This document shows, in pieces, positions 53,274 through 62,257 of a DNA stretch of 64,000 bases (within the stretch, counting starts at the first letter, position 1; each line of letters starts with the position of its first letter). The stretch covers positions 124,001 through 188,000 of the forward strand of contig JAJQRA010000038.1 in assembly GCA_046533095.1 (NCBI GenBank). The letters run 5' to 3'. The stretch comes from ZAX-1 sp046533095. GTDB taxonomy: Bacteria; Bacillota; Clostridia; Lachnospirales; Lachnospiraceae. The notes under the pieces are model-generated. The model had not been told where the DNA came from and searched no databases. It was given only the letters and a program-made list of their open reading frames with translations. Position numbers and translations under genes: made by a program.

Positions 53274-54671
53274 TTATTTGTATATAGATAGATTGTATTT
53301 TTTGAGCTTTTCATAAAGTTGACTTCTGGATATATTTAAATATTTAGCGACATTTGATTTGTTTCCTCCATTTTTTTCCAGTGCTTGCAGGAGAGTTGCT
53401 TTTTCAATTGCAGCTTTCTTTACAGCGAGGTCAGACATTTGCATCGGGTTTTTATCTGCTTGAAACGGTTTGCTTTGCAAAAGACGTAGTGTGAAAAAAT
53501 GAAAATGTTCTTCTGTAAGGGTACCGGACTCTGTTAATACACATGCACGTTCCATGACATGTTCCAGTTCACGAATATTTCCAGGCCAAGGATAAGAACA
53601 AAACTTGTCAAGAACGTCTTGCGATATGCCGGATATGGTACAGTTGTGGTTGCTGTTAATTGTTTTTATAAAATATTCACATAATTCTTTCATGTCGTCT
53701 AAGCGCTCACGAAGCGGGGGGATCGTAAGTTCAATGGTATTAATGCGATAGTATAAATCCTGGCGGAAGGTCTTTGCTCGAATCATAGCTTCCAGATTCT
53801 GATTTGTGGAGCAAATAACTCTGACATCTAGTTTTACAGTTTTAGTACTTCCAATACGCTCCAGCTCATTTTCCTGTAAGACCCGTAGTAGTTTAGCTTG
53901 TAATTCCATTGGCATCTCTCCAATTTCATCCAGCAGAATGGTACCATGATTTACATATTCTAATTTTCCAATTTTCCCACCTTTTACAGCCCCGGAAAAA
54001 GCCCCTTCACTATAACCAAACAACTCGGATTCCAACAAATCTTTCGGGATTGCGGCACAGTTAATTTTAAAATATTTTTCAAAGCGACGGCCGCTTAACT
54101 GGTGGATTGCATTAGCAAACACTTCTTTTCCAGTTCCAGTTTCTCCTGTAAATAATACAGGGAGATCACAATTGGCTATTTTCTTTAAGCTATCCTTTAA
54201 ATTCATAATTTGTGGTGAACTTCCGGCAATGGAGTCCAATGAAAAAGTAGAACGCTTTAAATCTGCCAACTGCCTCTTGTATTGTGTATTTTCATCACGA
54301 AGTTGTATTAATTCTTTATTTAAAATGTGGATTTTATCCAGATCAGAAAAAGAAGCGCTAGATAGAACACCCCGGATCTGCCCATGCTTATCAAAGAGGG
54401 GGAAACGGTTGCATATGGTGTAGTCGCCGTTATTCATTATAAAAATCTCTCCAATTTCAGCCTGTTTGGTTTTTAGGACATGAGTAAGACGGGTATTGGG
54501 AATTATTTGCTCAACCGGAAAACCAATGATATCCTTTCTTTCCATCTTAAGTAGTTCGGTATAATTTTGGCTAACATAACGGATGGTTCCGGTTTCGTCA
54601 ATCACAATAGATAAATATAAAGCATCAATTACCAGTTTGAGCAGTTCATCTAATTCTAATGGTTTATTCAT
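53274..54671 (-). CDS. sigma-54-dependent transcriptional activator (PAS-AAA+-Fis)
   Basis: 465 aa from the ATG at 54671, with GGAGG suitably placed on the minus strand; the frame to 54803 is not supported. N-terminal PAS sensor (about 5-115: IDALYLSIVIDETGTIRYVS). AAA+ domain with Walker A GETGTGKE (near 170-177), sigma-54 contact loop GAFSGA (normally GAFTGA, near 223-228), Walker B GTILLDEIGEMP, and arginine-finger region FRQDLYYRIN. C-terminal Fis helix-turn-helix NKSNVAKYLNISRSQLYEKL. It diverges from the operon at 54995 and most likely activates it through the palindrome at 54777-54806. Ligand of the PAS domain unknown. Confidence 0.94.
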   Translation of the reverse strand: MNKPLELDELLKLVIDALYLSIVIDETGTIRYVSQNYTELLKMERKDIIGFPVEQIIPNTRLTHVLKTKQAEIGEIFIMNNGDYTICNRFPLFDKHGQIRGVLSSASFSDLDKIHILNKELIQLRDENTQYKRQLADLKRSTFSLDSIAGSSPQIMNLKDSLKKIANCDLPVLFTGETGTGKEVFANAIHQLSGRRFEKYFKINCAAIPKDLLESELFGYSEGAFSGAVKGGKIGKLEYVNHGTILLDEIGEMPMELQAKLLRVLQENELERIGSTKTVKLDVRVICSTNQNLEAMIRAKTFRQDLYYRINTIELTIPPLRERLDDMKELCEYFIKTINSNHNCTISGISQDVLDKFCSYPWPGNIRELEHVMERACVLTESGTLTEEHFHFFTLRLLQSKPFQADKNPMQMSDLAVKKAAIEKATLLQALEKNGGNKSNVAKYLNISRSQLYEKLKKYNLSIYK

Positions 54672-54776
54672 CTCATTCCTCCACATTTCGAAAGCCTCTC
54701 TATAATTTGCATAACACAAATTAGTATAACACAGACAATAAGAAAAAGCAAACAAAACTGTCGTGATATTTGGACG

Positions 54777-54806
54777 GTATTGTTTGCTATGTACAGAAAA
54801 CAATAC
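54777..54806. promoter_or_regulatory. candidate activator binding site (UAS) for the sigma-54 operon
   Basis: Inverted repeat with perfect 9-bp arms: GTATTGTTT 54777-54785 and AAACAATAC 54798-54806, 12-bp centre. It lies 43 bp upstream of the -24 element and between the divergent activator and target genes, the usual place for an enhancer-type site. Confidence 0.65.
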
Positions 54807-54848
54807 AAAGTGTAGGGGAAAATTCTTGTAATTACGTATTTTTTAGAT

Positions 54849-54864
54849 TGGCACATTAATTGCT
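54849..54864 (+). promoter_or_regulatory. sigma-54 (-24/-12) promoter
   Basis: TGGCAC at 54849-54854, five bases, TTGCT at 54860-54864: an exact match to the TGGCAC-N5-TTGC consensus. Transcription would start near 54875 and give a leader of about 120 nt to the GntP gene at 54995. rpoN (8201-9562) and a bacterial enhancer-binding protein gene (53274-54671) are both present. No comparable site was found elsewhere in the window. Confidence 0.88.
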
Positions 54865-54994
54865 TTAATATTAAGATATCAAATGGAAGGAGGAAAATGG
54901 TGAGCGATAATATCAGAAGGGGGAAGACGATGGTATCAGTATCAAATACAAAAGAGGATACAGCGATGATTATAAAAAAACTAGGAGGTAGAAT

Positions 54995-56317
54995 ATGTTA
55001 CAGGTGATTGGTTTATTATTGGCAATGTCATTACTTGTGGTTTTGGCATTTAAGAACTGGGGAATGATACCAGCTTCTCTCGTGGCGGCGTTAATTATCA
55101 TAGTAACAAACAGAATGGATGTATGGGAAGCGTTTTCTGTCAACTATGCAACAGCGCTTAAAAATTTTGTTGGGACTTATCTTTTGATGTTTTTCTTGGG
55201 TGCCACATTCGGGAATATTATGGGTGAGAGTGGAGCTGCCAAATCAATTTCGTTAAAACTGGTGGAGGTTTTGGGTGCGAATAAAGCAATTTTAATTATT
55301 GTTCTGTCAGCGGCACTGCTTTCTTATGGAGGTATTAGCCTCTTTGTCTGTGTATTTGCAATCTATCCAATCGGCGTGGTACTTTTTAAAAAGGCAGATA
55401 TATCCAAGGAATTATTTCCTGCATGTATGCTTTTTGGCTGTGCTACCTTTACGATGGTTGCAGTACCGGGGACACCGGCGATTTCTAATATTATCCCGAC
55501 AAACTATTTTGGAACCAATGCCTATGCTGCCCCTGTATTGGGCATTATAGCCAGCGTGCTCATGTTTGTTATGGGGTATATGTATCTAGTGTGGGCAAAC
55601 AAGCGGCTACAGGCAAAAGGAATTGGATTTACTGCAAGTGACAGTGATGAAAAGATATTAGACATGAAAAGTGAATCTTCTTTGCCGAATTGGAAAGTGT
55701 CCGTCATTCCATTGATCATCGTGATTGTACTAATCTTTGCTCTTAAGAAAATGATACCTATGTTTGCAGTAGTGATTGCATTGACGGTGGGGGTATTGAG
55801 TGCTTTGATCTTATTTTGGAAATACCTCGAAAGCCCGATGAAAGTGGTAAATCAGAGTGCAACGGCGAGTATTGTTTCGATTCTAAATACAGCGGCGATT
55901 GTAGGATTTGGGGGTGTGGTACAAGGTTCAGCAGGTTTTTCTAATATTGTCGATTTTGCACTGAACTTGAATATGTCACCACTGGTATCTGCATCCATAG
56001 CAGTTAATATTGTGGCAGGAATTACGGCCTCATCCTCTGGTGGTTTAACCGTATTTATGGAGGCTTTAGGAGCGAAGTACCTTCAGATGGCACAGACTGC
56101 AGGGATTACACCACAGATTTTACATAGAATTTGTTCCATTGCTTCATCGGGATTAGATTCGCTTCCTCACTCCGGCGCAACCGTTACCTGCATTATTTCA
56201 TCCGGCGTGAATCATAAACAGGCATATAAGTATGTGTTTGTAACAAACTGTGTGGTACCAATTGTGGCATTGATTATCGTAGTATTTTTAACAAGTATAG
56301 GGCTTATAACAAATTAA
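54995..56317 (+). CDS. GntP-family permease for an organic (hydroxy) acid
   Basis: 440 aa, about 12 hydrophobic helices, GntP/DsdX/3-hydroxybutyrate permease family. Conserved segments: LGATFGNIMGESGAAKSIS, AALLSYGGISLFVCVFAIYP, VPGTPAISNIIPTNYFGT, GFGGVVQGSAGFSNI and SSSGGLTVFMEALG. AGGAGG precedes ATG. First gene of the sigma-54 operon. With a PanE-type reductase and BKACE downstream, a beta-hydroxy acid is a reasonable cargo. Confidence 0.9.
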   Translation: MLQVIGLLLAMSLLVVLAFKNWGMIPASLVAALIIIVTNRMDVWEAFSVNYATALKNFVGTYLLMFFLGATFGNIMGESGAAKSISLKLVEVLGANKAILIIVLSAALLSYGGISLFVCVFAIYPIGVVLFKKADISKELFPACMLFGCATFTMVAVPGTPAISNIIPTNYFGTNAYAAPVLGIIASVLMFVMGYMYLVWANKRLQAKGIGFTASDSDEKILDMKSESSLPNWKVSVIPLIIVIVLIFALKKMIPMFAVVIALTVGVLSALILFWKYLESPMKVVNQSATASIVSILNTAAIVGFGGVVQGSAGFSNIVDFALNLNMSPLVSASIAVNIVAGITASSSGGLTVFMEALGAKYLQMAQTAGITPQILHRICSIASSGLDSLPHSGATVTCIISSGVNHKQAYKYVFVTNCVVPIVALIIVVFLTSIGLITN

Positions 56318-56335
56318 AGGAAAAGGAGAATGAGT

Positions 56336-57355
56336 ATGAAAGTAGCATTAATGGGAGTTGGATCTTTAGGAACGATTATCGCTGGTCTGGTCGCAAAAAA
56401 TGGAGGGGATATGCTTCTTATTGATGCCAATAAGGCACATGTGGATGCTTTAAATGAAAAAGGGGTAAAGATAATTGGCAAGATGGAACTGGAGGGGATT
56501 CCAGTAACTGCAATTATGCCGGATGAGATGGAAGGAATCTATGATATCGTGATTTTATTGGCAAAGCAGACATACAATGAAGTGGCGCTGAAACAATTAC
56601 TTCCCCACTTAGGGCCAAACAGCGTGGTTTGCACGTTGCAAAATGGGATTCCAGAGGAATCTGTTGGTAAAATTATAGGAACGGATTATGTAGTTGGTGG
56701 CGTTGTGGGATGGGGAGCTAGTTTTAAAGCACCGGGGATATCAGAATTGACTTCTGATGTATCAGCCATGCGTTTTGAAATCGGAGAAGTGAATGGCAAG
56801 ACGACAAAAAGGTTGGAAGAAATTTCAAAGATACTAAACCTTGCAGGGACTTGTGTAATTGTAGATAATTTAATCGGCTTAAGATGGTCTAAGGTGATTC
56901 AAAATGCTACGCTTAGTGGGATGTCGGCAGCGCTTGGTGCGACATATGATAAAATTCTTGATCATGAAAAGGCATGTGAATGTGCCGCTTATGTTGGGAA
57001 TGAAATCGTTCAGATTATGAGGAAGAAAAATATTATTCTGGAGGAGCTGGTACCAGGGTGGAGCTTTTACGATCTGGCTTTTGAGGATGAAAAGGGACTG
57101 GAAAAAGCCAAAAATTGGCTACGTGAATATTTTATACCCCACAGAGCGTTAAAGGCTAGTATGCTTCAAGATATGGAAAAGGGGAATAGATGTGAAATTG
57201 ATCATATCGTAGGCATTTGCAGTGAATGGGGGAAGAAAGCTGGTATACCAACGCCTACTTGTGACACAATTATTAAGATTGTGAAAGATTTTGAGAGTGG
57301 TAAGAGCGAATTACCTACCATGGAGCGCCTAGAGCAGTTTCATTTAGGAGAGTAA
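56336..57355 (+). CDS. 2-dehydropantoate 2-reductase (PanE/ApbA)-family oxidoreductase
   Basis: 339 aa from ATG 56336, which has GGAG seven bases upstream; ATG 56330 is too close. N-terminal Rossmann fold MGVGSLGTIIAGLVAKNGG, VCTLQNGIPEES, family catalytic Lys in LRWSKVIQNATLSG, and a C-terminal helical domain (DMEKGNRCEIDHIVG; GIPTPTCDTI). True PanE acts in pantothenate synthesis, but this operon context makes a catabolic hydroxy-acid/keto-acid dehydrogenase more likely. The last codons are repeated downstream. Confidence 0.87.
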   Translation: MKVALMGVGSLGTIIAGLVAKNGGDMLLIDANKAHVDALNEKGVKIIGKMELEGIPVTAIMPDEMEGIYDIVILLAKQTYNEVALKQLLPHLGPNSVVCTLQNGIPEESVGKIIGTDYVVGGVVGWGASFKAPGISELTSDVSAMRFEIGEVNGKTTKRLEEISKILNLAGTCVIVDNLIGLRWSKVIQNATLSGMSAALGATYDKILDHEKACECAAYVGNEIVQIMRKKNIILEELVPGWSFYDLAFEDEKGLEKAKNWLREYFIPHRALKASMLQDMEKGNRCEIDHIVGICSEWGKKAGIPTPTCDTIIKIVKDFESGKSELPTMERLEQFHLGE

Positions 57356-57500
57356 TAAAAGAGATACCCATATGGAAACTTGACAGTTGCTTAGAGTAGT
57401 TGCATCTGGGAGAGTGATAAAAGAGATATCCATATGGAAACTTGACAGTTGTTTTGCCTAGAGCAGTTCCATCTAGGAGAGTGATAAAGAGCATATGTAA
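57330..57500 (+). repeat. 62-67-bp tandem repeat spanning the reductase gene end
   Basis: Three units aligned at 57330, 57392 and 57459 (ctagagcagtttcat, ttagagtagttgcat, ctagagcagttccat), each followed by a gagagt(a/g)ataaa(a)gag segment. The first includes the last eight codons and stop of the reductase gene. Units 2 and 3 are non-coding. Confidence 0.9.
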
Positions 57501-57580
57501 ATAGTTGGTTAATTCTTTCCCATAGCTACATTTTATGTAGATAGGATGACAAGTTAAAATATGAAAGCGGAGGCAATTTT

Positions 57581-58486
57581 ATGGAAAAGAAAGTTGTTAT
57601 AACAGCGGCGATAACAGGAGGGGTACATATTCCAAGCATGTCAAAGTATCTTCCGATTACACCACAACAGATTATAGATGAGGCGGTAGCGGCCAATCAG
57701 GCGGGAGCAGCGGTGGTACATCTTCATGCGAGAGATCCAAAGACAGGGCAGCCATCCAGTGACCCGGTATTGATGAAACAGATTACGGATGGCGTAAGAG
57801 AAAGGTGCAATGTAGTAATCGGTATTACAACAGGCGGAGCGATCGGTATGAATATAAAAGAACGCTTAGCGGCCGTTCCCAGCTGTAAAGCAGAATTGGC
57901 TTCCTGCAATGCAGGATCTGTGAATTTTTGTTTTTCGCCTATTGCTGATAAAATAAAGAATCCAAAATTTGACTGGGAAATACCTTTTGTCAAAAACACC
58001 TACACGGTCCCCTTTGCGAATACCTTTAAAGATATTGAAGATTATACAAGGGTGATGGAAGAAAATGGGACAAAACCGGAGTTTGAAGTATATGAGGTCG
58101 GAATGTTAAACAATATTGCCTACTTTTTGAAAAAGGGGCACCTAAAAGGACCGGTATATCTGCAGTTTGTATTGGGAATCATGGGTGGCTTGCCGGCGAC
58201 AGCAGATAATCTGCTATTTCTCTATCGCAGTGCGAAAGAGGCACTAGGGGATAACTTTGTATGGTCTTGTGCCACAGCCGGAAAAGCCCAGTTTGATCTC
58301 GTAACAATGGCTATGATTTTAGGTGGAAATGTAAGGATTGGATTGGAAGATAATCTCTACATATCCAAAGGGGTATTGGCAAAATCAAATACGGAACCGG
58401 TGGAAAAAATCGTAGCCATAGCTCAATTACTGGATAGAGGGGTTGCATCACCGGATGAAGCAAGAGAAATCTTGGGCTTAACGTAG
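57581..58486 (+). CDS. beta-keto acid cleavage enzyme (BKACE, DUF849 family)
   Basis: 301 aa, full length for the family that includes 3-keto-5-aminohexanoate cleavage enzyme. Zinc ligands: His47 and His49 in VHLHARDPKTG and Glu256 in RIGLEDNLY, with Arg252 and Asp257 matching the catalytic set known from Kce. Other blocks: GITTGGAIGMN, CNAGSVNF, EVYEVGMLNN, FVLGIMGGLPA. Such enzymes join a beta-keto acid with acetyl-CoA to give acetoacetate plus a CoA ester. Here the keto acid is presumably made by the PanE-like enzyme. Substrate class not deducible. Confidence 0.92.
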   Translation: MEKKVVITAAITGGVHIPSMSKYLPITPQQIIDEAVAANQAGAAVVHLHARDPKTGQPSSDPVLMKQITDGVRERCNVVIGITTGGAIGMNIKERLAAVPSCKAELASCNAGSVNFCFSPIADKIKNPKFDWEIPFVKNTYTVPFANTFKDIEDYTRVMEENGTKPEFEVYEVGMLNNIAYFLKKGHLKGPVYLQFVLGIMGGLPATADNLLFLYRSAKEALGDNFVWSCATAGKAQFDLVTMAMILGGNVRIGLEDNLYISKGVLAKSNTEPVEKIVAIAQLLDRGVASPDEAREILGLT

Positions 58487-58565
58487 TTTGGGACAGTGAC
58501 GAGGGATATGACGAAATAGTTGCATTTTGTGGAAAAACAAATGGTATTATTGATAATAAGGATCT

Positions 58566-58614
58566 AAAAAACAGAGTATTCATTCAACTGAATTTGAATG
58601 GATGCTCTGTTTTT
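58566..58614. terminator. intrinsic terminator after the BKACE gene
   Basis: AAAAAACAGAG (left arm from 58566) pairs with CTCTGTTTTT (right arm ending 58614), extended inward through ATTCAT/ATGGAT-type pairs and TTCAA/TTGAA. Faces convergent genes, so may work both ways. Confidence 0.85.
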
Positions 58615-58743
58615 CTGGTTTTTTAAATTTATATGGTGGTTATTGTCATAAAGTCTGGTCACTTGTATTGCGATATGGCGATAAACTTGTTTCGCTGTTT
58701 ATGACATTTCTTTCTGAAAGAATCGTTAAGGTATGAATCATTT

Positions 58744-61254
58744 CTAATGGTAGATTTGCCCACGCACGATTTCGAATTTTTTGTGTATAACTAAAAATAC
58801 ATCCGTGATTGTTGGATCAAATTGGGTGCCATATCCTTCTTTTATGATTTGTAGAGCCTTTTCATGGGAGAATGGTACCTTATAGGGTCGAACGGAGGTA
58901 AGGGCATCGTATACATCGGCAAATGCCATAATGCGTCCTTGAAGCGGGATATCGTCCCCTGCTAGCTTATTTGGATAGCCGGTGCCGTCCCATTTTTCAT
59001 GGTGGGTCATTGCAAAAATCTTAGCATAGTTTAAGAAATTGCCTCCCGAGGTAGTTTCTTTGATTTTATCGATAATTGCGCCACCTAAGGTGGTGTGCTG
59101 CTTCATTTCATCAAATTCCTCAAAGGTTAGTTTACCCGGTTTTTTCAAAATCGTGTCACTGATTGAAATTTTTCCAACATCATGTAGTTGGGAAGATTGG
59201 ATTAACAGTTGCAAATCCCATGTTTCAATTTCATCTTTGTAAACGCCACGATTTTTTAGTTCGGCGACAAGGATTTCCAAATATTTTTGGGTACGCTCTA
59301 CATGCCCACCGGTGTCGCCATCGCGACTTTCCACTAAGTCGGCTATGGTGATTAGAATGGAATTTTGTAGCTCCATGACCTTTGCCGTCTGCTCTGCTAC
59401 CATGCTTTGGAGGTTGGCGTTAAAGTCTTCTAAATTCTTGCTGTATTTACGTTCTTTTTTTACATGCGTGTAGATGAAAAGTATGATGAGTAAAATAATT
59501 AAAATGGAGCCAAAAAGGATATACCGCATCTGCATTTTTGCCATCTGGGTGCTGTAGTCAAAGACAGCGTGTGTCCAGTTGTCGGAAATCTGCTCGGTGT
59601 TGACCATAAGCTGTGCCTCATTTATGATATCTAACAGCAGATCTTCTTGAAGCGGAAATCCAAAGTAGGAGTCGGAATGGTAGTCGAACATCTTGTTGTC
59701 TTTAAATCCAAGCCGCTCGCTGTAATTTAGCATACTAAGCAGTAAATTGTTGGAAGCCATGAGTAAGTCGACATCACCTTTTTCCAGATTGTCAAATGCG
59801 TCCATCACCGATTCATATTCATGGATGTATTTGTGGTCAGGAAACAGTTCACGAAAAATATCAGCATTTGCGTAGCCTTTAATAAGTCCAACACGAAGAT
59901 TTGGAACATGTTTAAATTCTATAATGGGGTAATCATCGGTAGAAATAAGCGCATAGTAGTCAGAACAGTATGGAACTTGCGTCCAAAGATATTTCCCTTC
60001 ACGGTCCGGAGCCTGCAAAAGCTCCGCCATAATTGGAATATCGCCATTGTTAAAGCCGTCTATTAAATCTGACCAGTTTATACCCGGCTTGTTTGCAGCA
60101 ACAAATGAAATGCCGGTAATTTCGGATATGCGTTTTAAGGTATCGACAGCGATCCCTTGCCATGCATTTTCCTTGGTATTATAAAAAGTGATCGGGAAGT
60201 TGTCGTACTCGATTCCGACTTTAAGCGGGAGGCCCTCAGACTGCAGAGAAAGCAATTTGATCTTGCTCTCATCATCTAATCGGTCCATCAGTTTCTGGCT
60301 AAGATATTGGTTGTTCCCTTTGTCGTGCATGAAGCGAAGTTCAGAATCTACATTGGGGGAACTAATATAGGCTTCTATGGCAGCGATAATGGGGGCAAGC
60401 TGTGGGTTTTTGGTTGCGAATGCAATGTTCTCATAAACAAGGGGGAAAAAATCATATGAAATGACATTTTTGTGCGACGAAAAGAAATTTTCAGCTACAG
60501 CAACATCTAAAAAGGCATCAGCTTCGCCGGCCTCCATCATGCGGTAGGCTGTTTCATAGTCAGGGGAAGAAACAATTTCCACCGATTCAAACTGTTTGTC
60601 TAGCAGGGGGGAAATAGCATCTTTGCTGAGCATGGAAAATTCTAATTCACCGTCTGTAACAAATCCTAGTTTTACGGCTTTCGGTAAGGAGGTGTCTTGC
60701 AGGTGGTATACTTTTAGTACACGCTGGGCAATGCCTTCCGTAGTAATGTAGGTTTGCTTGGTGTACTCGTTGCTTACAAACGCATTGGTAAAGTCGATGT
60801 CAAGGGAATCAAGCCCTTTGGTTAGCTGTTCGTGGGTGTAAATCTCTATCTCAAAAGGAATATCAAACAGTTTTGATAGGCGTGAACAAAGGATAGCATT
60901 GTAGCCTTCGATGGTATTAGAATGGGTGTAAAAGCCCTCTACATTGGAAACAGCACCAAAAACAAACCCCTTATTTTCGCTTTTTCGCTGTTCTTTGATT
61001 GCTTCAACAGCATCAATAGTGGCTTGACTTATATTAGGGATTTCGCTATAGCTTTGGATAGCTGTGTCATCTAAGGCATTTGAATGAATTGAACCATAGG
61101 TGGAATTGGAAATTGTATCATTAACAGGTTGCTCATTGCCACATCCAGAAAGCATCATTATGATTGCAATGCTAGTATATATACAAGCTATGTTGCGTAA
61201 TAAAGATGAAACTTTTTGTAGAATTTTTATCCTTTTAAACATGTTTGCAAACAT
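58744..61254 (-). CDS. c-di-GMP phosphodiesterase-type HD-GYP protein with two periplasmic solute-binding domains
   Basis: 836 aa. N-terminal hydrophobic segment with lipobox-like MLSGCGN. Two SBP_bac_3-type domains: first about 70-320 (KGFVFGAVSNVEGFYTHS), second about 330-580 (LKVGIEYDNFPITFYN, ending before the helix). Membrane helix YILFGSILIILLIILFIY, short coiled coil, then HD-GYP: DTGGHVERTQKYL, HDVGK (His near 691), HHEKWDGTGYPNKLAG (GYP near 757), ADVYDALTSVRPYK. All HD-GYP metal and substrate motifs look intact. It should couple an external solute such as an amino acid to c-di-GMP breakdown. Monocistronic; GGGGG before ATG 61254. Confidence 0.92.
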   Translation of the reverse strand: MFANMFKRIKILQKVSSLLRNIACIYTSIAIIMMLSGCGNEQPVNDTISNSTYGSIHSNALDDTAIQSYSEIPNISQATIDAVEAIKEQRKSENKGFVFGAVSNVEGFYTHSNTIEGYNAILCSRLSKLFDIPFEIEIYTHEQLTKGLDSLDIDFTNAFVSNEYTKQTYITTEGIAQRVLKVYHLQDTSLPKAVKLGFVTDGELEFSMLSKDAISPLLDKQFESVEIVSSPDYETAYRMMEAGEADAFLDVAVAENFFSSHKNVISYDFFPLVYENIAFATKNPQLAPIIAAIEAYISSPNVDSELRFMHDKGNNQYLSQKLMDRLDDESKIKLLSLQSEGLPLKVGIEYDNFPITFYNTKENAWQGIAVDTLKRISEITGISFVAANKPGINWSDLIDGFNNGDIPIMAELLQAPDREGKYLWTQVPYCSDYYALISTDDYPIIEFKHVPNLRVGLIKGYANADIFRELFPDHKYIHEYESVMDAFDNLEKGDVDLLMASNNLLLSMLNYSERLGFKDNKMFDYHSDSYFGFPLQEDLLLDIINEAQLMVNTEQISDNWTHAVFDYSTQMAKMQMRYILFGSILIILLIILFIYTHVKKERKYSKNLEDFNANLQSMVAEQTAKVMELQNSILITIADLVESRDGDTGGHVERTQKYLEILVAELKNRGVYKDEIETWDLQLLIQSSQLHDVGKISISDTILKKPGKLTFEEFDEMKQHTTLGGAIIDKIKETTSGGNFLNYAKIFAMTHHEKWDGTGYPNKLAGDDIPLQGRIMAFADVYDALTSVRPYKVPFSHEKALQIIKEGYGTQFDPTITDVFLVIHKKFEIVRGQIYH

Positions 61255-61333
61255 ACAGATCCCCCTTAAATAATAAATGGCAACTATTTAGCCGAACCCC
61301 CTTCAGAATCAATTTTGTAAAAGATCAATCTGT

Positions 61334-61370
61334 AAATAATCAATTTGGGAAAGGCACAAATTGATTATTT
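61334..61370. promoter_or_regulatory. AT-rich perfect palindrome upstream of the HD-GYP gene
   Basis: AAATAATCAATTTG (61334-61347) and CAAATTGATTATTT (61357-61370) are exact reverse complements around a 9-nt centre. Located 80 bp before the HD-GYP start codon. Could be an operator or an mRNA hairpin. Confidence 0.55.
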
Positions 61371-61730
61371 ATATGATAGAAAAGAACAAATTAATTGTAT
61401 CACAAGGGGTACAAACACTTCTACACGCAAAGACACATTTATGTGCACAAGATGTAAAAAACACAGCTTGCACTGCCGGTTTTTGCTATGCAAAACACCT
61501 CGTATGATAGGAGTACTGAATAGTTACAATAACTGTAAAACCTATGACACAATTATACAAATAATAACATAATTATGCAACCTTTATATTCTAAAATTAA
61601 TAAAGAAAACAAGTTAAATTTTATGGAGATAGTATTAAAAGAAGAACAAATATTCTAAACTCTACGAAATCTGGTTGAATATAAAGTCGGTTTAAATTTT
61701 TACAAATGGAATGAAGTGATGGATGATATA

Positions 61731-61766
61731 AAAAGGCAATTAGATGTTTTTCGCTAATTGCCTTTT
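61731..61766 (-). terminator. terminator of the small lipoprotein gene
   Basis: Perfect 13-bp stem 61731-61743 / 61754-61766 (AAAAGGCAATTAG / CTAATTGCCTTTT), loop 10 nt, T/A-rich on the minus-strand exit. It ends 15 nt before the stop codon side of the lipoprotein gene. Confidence 0.85.
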
Positions 61767-61780
61767 AAGTATCTTCATTG

Positions 61781-62158
61781 CTATTGCTTTTCCAATATCA
61801 GCATTGCTCCTTCATCATCTTTTTCGGATGTCATTTTGTTTTTGTCTAATGTAAAGGCCAGATCTTTGCTTGTGCCGGAAAGTGTCACAGTTTTTCCTTC
61901 TTCTGTCCATTTGCCGGTCTCCGATTCTTCAAGGAGTGCCATTGTTACTGTACCATCTGCAGTGAAGATGAGAGTCATGCTTATGTCCATGTCCTCTACG
62001 GAAACTTCCGTGTCATTCATGCTAATAGAGGTTAGTTTCCATGTTCCGGGAACGTTGCTGGGTGCATCACCGCCACATGCGACAAGGGCGAGCATCATAC
62101 ATGGCACTAAGGCAAAGATCAGAACCGTTTTCACTTTAAATTCAAATATTTTTTTCAT
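61781..62158 (-). CDS. small secreted lipoprotein with lipocalin-like/DUF5640-type domain
   Basis: 125 aa from the ATG at 62158 (GGAG six bases upstream on the minus strand; a TTG at 62173 is less likely). Lipobox ALVACG, then a small beta-rich domain starting GTWKLTSISMNDTEV, with LIFTADGTVTM and GKWTEEGKTVTLSG. The pattern resembles Firmicute lipocalin-like lipoproteins of unknown role. Single gene with its own terminator. No function can be assigned. Confidence 0.8.
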   Translation of the reverse strand: MKKIFEFKVKTVLIFALVPCMMLALVACGGDAPSNVPGTWKLTSISMNDTEVSVEDMDISMTLIFTADGTVTMALLEESETGKWTEEGKTVTLSGTSKDLAFTLDKNKMTSEKDDEGAMLILEKQ

Positions 62159-62257
62159 TCGTGGCTCCTTCAAATAATTGCTGTTTTATCTGTATATCTA
62201 TTTACTTACTTGTTTGCCATTATGGTTGATAGTTTAATGAAAGTATATCCTTTTGTC

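Larger units (their letters stand above)
61255..61780. other. intergenic region upstream of the HD-GYP gene
   Basis: 526 nt, AT-rich. It holds a 14-bp-arm palindrome at 61334-61370 and loosely repeated atcaat-tgtaaa units (61308-61347). At the right end is the terminator of the small lipoprotein gene. A 75-aa frame at 61345-61572 has no ribosome site or recognisable domain and begins inside the palindrome. No c-di-GMP riboswitch pattern was recognised. Confidence 0.5.

Noticed and set aside
61345..61572. 75-aa plus-strand open frame
   Set aside because: Begins within a palindrome, lacks a ribosome site and recognisable domain, and lies in AT-rich non-coding sequence.
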